Shown: one piece after another, positions 59,028-64,000 of the stretch
Layout: every line of letters begins with the position of its first letter
Position numbering within the stretch: position 1 is the first letter of the stretch
Source of the DNA: Plicaturopsis crispa FD-325 SS-3
Taxonomy: Eukaryota > Basidiomycota > Agaricomycetes > Amylocorticiales > Amylocorticiaceae
Direction of reading: 5' to 3'
Length of the DNA: 64,000 nucleotides
Assembly: GCA_000827205.1 (NCBI GenBank)
Contig: KN832585.1
Location: forward strand, 1 to 64,000
Notes under the pieces: model-generated
What the model was told of the DNA's origin: nothing
Databases searched by the model: none
What the model saw: only the letters and a program-made list of their open reading frames with translations
Program-made: the position numbers and the translations under genes

Positions 59028-62000
59028 TCAATTGAGCGTGCCCAGAAAACCTTTCGATAGCCAATACTTCACCCACGAATGCACGTCCGTCGGACCAAGT
59101 GGGTCCAAGAGCCCCATAGTCGAGCTGACGATCTGAACCTGCGTCGTGGAAAACTCCTTCAAACCACAGCTTTCACAGTCCTCCTCACCCGCTAGGCGCA
59201 TGTTCGCGTCCGCGCGACTTATCTCGCCGAAAAACTCGAGCAGTTTGATAGCGGGCTACAGAGAGAGTAAGTTTGCCGCGACGCGTAGAGAAAAAAACGA
59301 AACGGCGTACGATTTTTTCCAAGTCATCTTGAGTAGGATCAAGCGCACGTTTTTGTACGAGCGATAGCCACTCCTCGAATGGAGCTATGTTGAGTGCGCC
59401 TGGGTCCAGCTCCATCTCCGCCACGAGGGCACTGTGAAGAGAGGCTATCACGAACTGCCAGCTCACCGGTCTCGGGTGCACAATGTTCAGCGCAAGGGGT
59501 GGCCGAACCTCCGCGGACATCACGTCAAGAATAGTCTGCGCCACCGCTTGGGCTGGAATCCACGACACGACCTATTCGAAGCAGTGCATGTTAAGAGCGT
59601 GTCCTGGCTATGTCGCGTTCAAGAATACTGACCCCAATGGCGCTAGGAAGACATCCTACGGCTAAGCTCGACTTGACAAAAATAGGTACCCAATCGGTGG
59701 TTGCCCAAGCCCCGTTCGGGTAGCCCCCGGAGATTTGGCCTATGCGGAGGGACGAAGCCTGCAAGCCGCTCAGCGCGAGGAGCTGTACGAGAAGCGAAAC
59801 ACGTCAACGACTTGGCACATGCATTACATGACTGGCTTACCCGCTCCACAACGTATTTGCCCTCACCATAACCGGCACCAACCGCATATTGTGCATCAAG
59901 CTGGACCTCTTCGGGGTATGGGCCCTTGGTACGATCCCAGGACTGTGCCGAGGAGATGGATGACGTGAACAGGAAGCGGAGACTAGAGGCATGAGAAGCG
60001 GATAGCGCGAAATCGATGAGGTTTCGCGTTCCGCGGATATTCGACTCGAAGGAGGAGAGCGCTAAATTGAAGTCGACGCGCCACGCGTTGTGGATGATGA
60101 CCGTCGTAGATTCCCGGAGCTGTGCACAGACAAAAGGCCGTGGGATCAGAGGGCATGCAGGAACGGGAAGAAGCATCGTCACTTGCCTCCTGGTACAGTT
60201 CGGGCGCCAACCCTAAATTAGCTGCTGCGGCGTCACCTTCGATGTACACGAGTTTCGGCGAGCTGAGCACCTCTACGTCCAGGCCTCGGTCCACAAATGA
60301 GGCATTCTGCCTGTCAGCTATGCCCGCTCGTCCTGATGCTGGCCGATTGTAGGCATAGACTCGCGTAACGGTATCATCCTTCAGCAGCGACTCGAGGACA
60401 TGGGATCCCAGAGCGCCTGTTGTCCCCGTGAGCAGCACAACAGTATCGGCTGATGGCGGCTCTGCTTGAACGGCAAGGTTCCCCAAGCCAGAGCTGTACT
60501 TCTTGATCATGTTTTCAATCCGTTGACGCCCTTCCTCCTGTGCAGAAACGCCGCTGTGCGATGGTGGATGCACAATCTGGATGACCTTCTGCGCGAGCTC
60601 TACAATAGTCGGGTGCGAGAAGACAATGTTCTGCGCGACACGGGCGACAGCCTCGCTAGCAGATTCGTCGGAGGACGAGCGCAGTGCACCGATAATCCGA
60701 TTTCGGAGGAATGTTGCACTCAAACTACATGGCCGCGAGTCAGCATGGAAGCGTAAATGCGAGGTACAACTGACCTATCAAATCCCTGCTCGAACAAATC
60801 GGTGTCCGGCGAGATATGAGCGCCGTCCTGGATGTCGATGGCGTGCTTAAGCAACCAAGCCTCGACGTCGGCCCCCTCCCAACGTTGCGGCGGCTCGACA
60901 GATAACCCCGCAGTTTCGGAGGATTCCACAATCTCGTATCTGCGCTGTCCGTTAGTATGCACCAGAATAAAACGGTTATCTGCAAAGAGAGAACGACTTA
61001 CAAGTCGTCGATCTCCTGTTCGTAGATATTTAGAGTCGCTTTCCTCATCAACGTGCCCTTCGGGGAGCGTAGCATCGGCTTGTCGGGTCGCGTCACGATG
61101 ATCATCTCCTTGAATATCCTGCTGAACGCCGGTGCGTCCGCGTTTGCCTCCTCCACCGCAGGCCTACGCGATCGACAGCGTCAATACACTACACAAACGC
61201 GACACAATGCGATTTCTCGCATCGCGTAAAAAATACTGACCAGATGGCATTTCGAAAACGCGCAAGCGCGCCCAGATCGCTGCTGTCCACTTCATGGCCC
61301 TCGCGCGGTTCAATGAGGATACCCACCTGGTTGCGCTGCCGCCCGAACATGACCGCGCTCTTCACAAGCGGGTGCGCGCGGATCACGTCCTCCATGGGCG
61401 CGGGCACCGTCTTCTCTCCAGAGGCTAGAATCAGCACGTCGTCGAGTCGGCCGACACTGCGCGTCTTGTCAGCATACAAGAGGAGAAAAGTGGATGCAGG
61501 AGAAGGGGCAGGGGAGCAGAAAAAGACGCACATTCTGAAGAGGTCGTCTTTCGTCGGATGTTTCTCGAATATATCATTAGTCGTATATCCTTTCGCGTCG
61601 CTGAGGTTTTCCACCGACACACTATGCGTCTCGCTATTCTGCATTCCATTCCCCATCGCAATCAACATCTCATCACAGCAACACACGAGGAGACTTACGA
61701 GAACGTCGAGCTCGAACGTGCCATCGTCCATCGGTACCCAGCGCAGGTGCACGCGCGGGGAAAAACGAATCCAGTTCCAGTCTCCGTCCCGCACGTCTTG
61801 CGCGCGCATAGCGAGGAATGTCGGCGGGCCAAACTCCGTCGCACCGTACACGGGGTGCAGCTTCACGCCCGCGCGGAAGAGCGCGTCGCCCTTGCTCGGC
61901 ACGAGGGGGCCGCCCGTGAACGCCTACAGCGCAACACTTCAGTCAGTAAACAGAACAACAAAGGAGTGGGAGGCGACGTGAAGGTCGCGGGCAATGGACA

Positions 62001-63236
62001 ATTAGAATACGCACCACGACCTCTAACTCCCTCAATACTTCCACCGCTTTGGGCTCGTGCGCCCACACCTCCAAAAACGTCGGCACGATCAGCAACGCGC
62101 TCGCTCGCGTCGCACGGATGTGCGCGATGACGTTGTCCGTGTTCGGGATGATCGGCGCGTGTGGGGCCTGCGGGGGGAAGACGCACGTGCCGGCGAGGTT
62201 AACGAGGGGCGACAGCAGCTGGCTGAACACGCCGATGGTGTGGAAGGGCGGAAGCGCCATCGCCGCGAGGCGCAGGTCGTGCGTGCCCACGTCCGTCACC
62301 GCAGCTATATGATGACGTGTAAGTTAGAATGGGAAAACGGGAATGAAGAGGGGAAGGGGAGGAGAAAAAAACGCACGGTCATGGCACCACTCAATCATGA
62401 CCCTCTGCGTCTGCGGGATCGGCTTCGGGAAGCCCGTGCTGCCTGACGAGTGTAGGTACAGCAGCACGTCTGTACTCGCGCGGCGCGTGAGTGGGGGGTA
62501 CAGCGAAAACGCGTCATCGGCGGCGGCCTCGCGAACGGATTCGTGGGCGAGGTCCGGGAATACTGCGTCGAAGGGCGGGATCTCCTCCACGGAGAGCTCG
62601 TACCCGGGAAGGTGCGTGGCAACGTCAGCTAGGAGTGCATGCGTGCTCTGGCCGAGCACGAGCACGCAGTGACAGTTTGTCTTGCGCAGAAGGTGCCCGA
62701 CGGCTGCTGCGGAGTTGCGTGGGGAGATCGGGAACGGCTGGAAAGCGCAAAGATGGACACGTTAGCAATGATACAAGCCGATAGAAATGAAGGGAAGGGG
62801 GACGCACGACAAGACCCGCACGCGCGATGCCCATCACGACCGCCTGGTAGTGGATGGTGTCCGCGTTCGCGATTACCGCCACGACCGCCCCGTCAGCGTC
62901 CGCTGCGGGTTTCCCATCCGCGTCCGTCGAATCCGCCTGAACAGGGCGAACGATATGCGCCACACGGTGCGCGGCCCTTGCGAACTCGCGCTGCGTGATC
63001 ACCGCGATTCCCTCATCACCCTTCTCGCCCTGCTCGTTCTCGCCGGCAAGCGCGACGTCGCCGCCCTCCTCGTCCTCCTCACTCTGCGTATCACCAAGCT
63101 CGGAGCGCGCGAAGTAGAAGAACGGCGCGTCCGGGTTATGCGCGAGGTTAAAGTCGAGGATGTCCGGAAGGATGGTGTTGTCACCGTCGCGTGCTAGGGG
63201 GTCGTCGAATACCGTCTTGGTATGGATCTGCGTCAT
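59028..63236 (-). CDS. NRPS-like adenylate-forming reductase (A-T-R)
   Basis: Activates a carboxylic acid as AMP ester, loads it on a carrier domain and reduces it to an aldehyde. Thirteen exons: 63236-62808, 62737-62377, 62304-62015, 61923-61699, 61638-61532, 61456-61241, 61163-61002, 60939-60775, 60724-60187, 60119-59841, 59782-59633, 59571-59311 and 59255-59028, sum 3411 nt, 1136 residues. Adenylation motifs: LYLHSSGSTGFPKPI, LHPVYGATEFGPP, and GRLDDVLILASGEKTVPAPM. Carrier motif: FEQGFDSLSATFLRNR, whose Ser codon is split by an intron. Reductase: VVLLTGTTGALGSHVLESLL for NADPH binding and AGYGEGKYVVER for the catalytic Tyr/Lys. The ninth intron uses a GC donor (GCAAGT). An acidic insertion sits in the N-terminus. 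The substrate cannot be told by eye. Confidence 0.93.
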
Positions 63237-63316
63237 GGTGGTTCGTTGTGAAAGATGTTGAACGAAGAATGTGAGGTTATGTTAAGTGGTGGGAACGGGA
63301 ACGAGGAACGGAGGGG

Positions 63317-63324
63317 TATTTATA
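63317..63324 (-). promoter_or_regulatory. TATA box of the NRPS-like gene
   Basis: On the minus strand the sequence reads TATAAATA in GTATAAATACCCCTC, about 80 bp upstream of the start codon at 63236. Confidence 0.6.
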
Positions 63325-64000
63325 CGACGCGCGTGGATGTGGAAGTAGAAAGGGAGGACGCGGGAAGGAGGACGCAGAAAGGAAGAGGCGTAGGAAGGCA
63401 ACCGAGTGTAGCGCAGCCGTGGGTGCGCGTGGGTCAGAGTACTGGCTCTTCCCTGCACCCCCACCTTTCATCTCCCGCCGCTCGATTTGTCGGACGCCGA
63501 GGTGTACGCCGGCGGTCAGAGGTTGAGGCGTTGAATAGCCATGTGTGGACTGAACTTAGCCGTGCGGGATGAACCTACCTTGTGCGGGGTGAACCCTGGC
63601 CAGCGTCTTCGAATCACGCGTCAGGAGTGGGGTACTATGACGCCGGCGACGGTGAATGAGGGAAGTCCACCAGTGTGTTTGACAGCTTCGATCGACGGCA
63701 GCGTCTGTTTCTGCCGAGACGTTGCACCGGCGAAATCATGCTGCAGATCGTTCGAGGAACACCAACGGGCTGAGTAACGTCGGCCGAGGCGAAATATCCT
63801 GGATATGCCTAAGTACGAAGCTCAAGGGTTTAGACGAGGTAGACACGGTACCTTGTATGAGTTGGGGTTTGACACCCTGTTTGACCTTCGAGTCTCACCG
63901 GTGAAGACGACGCCGTGCGATTCTCCTCAGCGCCAGTGGTGCGATTTCGAAAGAGGTGGTGCTGTTAGTTGGAGAGATGTCGGAAAGCTTCGATCGACAC
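63325..64000. other. Upstream flank, no gene
   Basis: Promoter-side DNA of the NRPS-like gene, running to the window end. No supportable coding sequence. Confidence 0.5.

Noticed and set aside
1-64000. CRISPR arrays, bacterial operons, rRNA genes, LTR or LINE elements
   Set aside because: None seen: no regularly spaced repeats, no ribosomal RNA motifs, and no reverse transcriptase, integrase or capsid motifs in any frame I read.

Overview
The window is nuclear DNA of a filamentous basidiomycete, most likely a wood- or litter-decaying Agaricomycete. Genes carry many short (about 45-70 nt) GT-AG introns and very small exons, coding DNA is GC-rich, and the gene content fits: a secreted laccase, basidiomycete Zn2Cys6 regulators, a DUF6533 membrane protein, an NRPS-like adenylate-forming reductase and agaric-type ankyrin and TPR families. 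I assembled exons by hand from frame, donor/acceptor signals and family motifs. Every multi-exon model whose exon coordinates are all listed sums to a whole number of codons.

Left part (1-14 kb): an AT-rich block with a decayed TPR-repeat gene, then coronin (minus). After it comes a segmental duplication: two paralogous orphan nuclear-type genes (5.27-6.46 and 10.04-11.76 kb), alike also in both UTRs and a 5' UTR intron. Between them lie an ankyrin pseudogene (minus) and its intact inverted relative (plus). 12.1-14.3 kb is gene-poor and holds a diverged tandem duplication.

Middle part (14-36 kb) is the conserved core: a small orphan gene, a PFF1-type vacuolar membrane M28 protease, a laccase, a Nop8-like RRM protein, an IBtk-like ankyrin/RCC1/BTB protein (minus), a medium-chain dehydrogenase/reductase and a MYND-finger protein (minus).

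Right part (36-64 kb) is more accessory: two paralogous Zn2Cys6 transcription factors (40.0-43.5 and 53.0-56.4 kb, both minus) that share a 10-nt exon. Between them are a DUF6533 membrane protein, a 276-bp Tc1/mariner-type MITE and an orphan Cys/His gene. An adenylation-carrier-reductase enzyme (59.0-63.2 kb) follows TF-B. The enzyme and the adjacent regulator are a plausible minimal metabolite locus, but that link is inference. Large stretches (35.5-40, 43.5-46.4, 47.7-50.2, 56.4-59 kb) hold no gene I can support.
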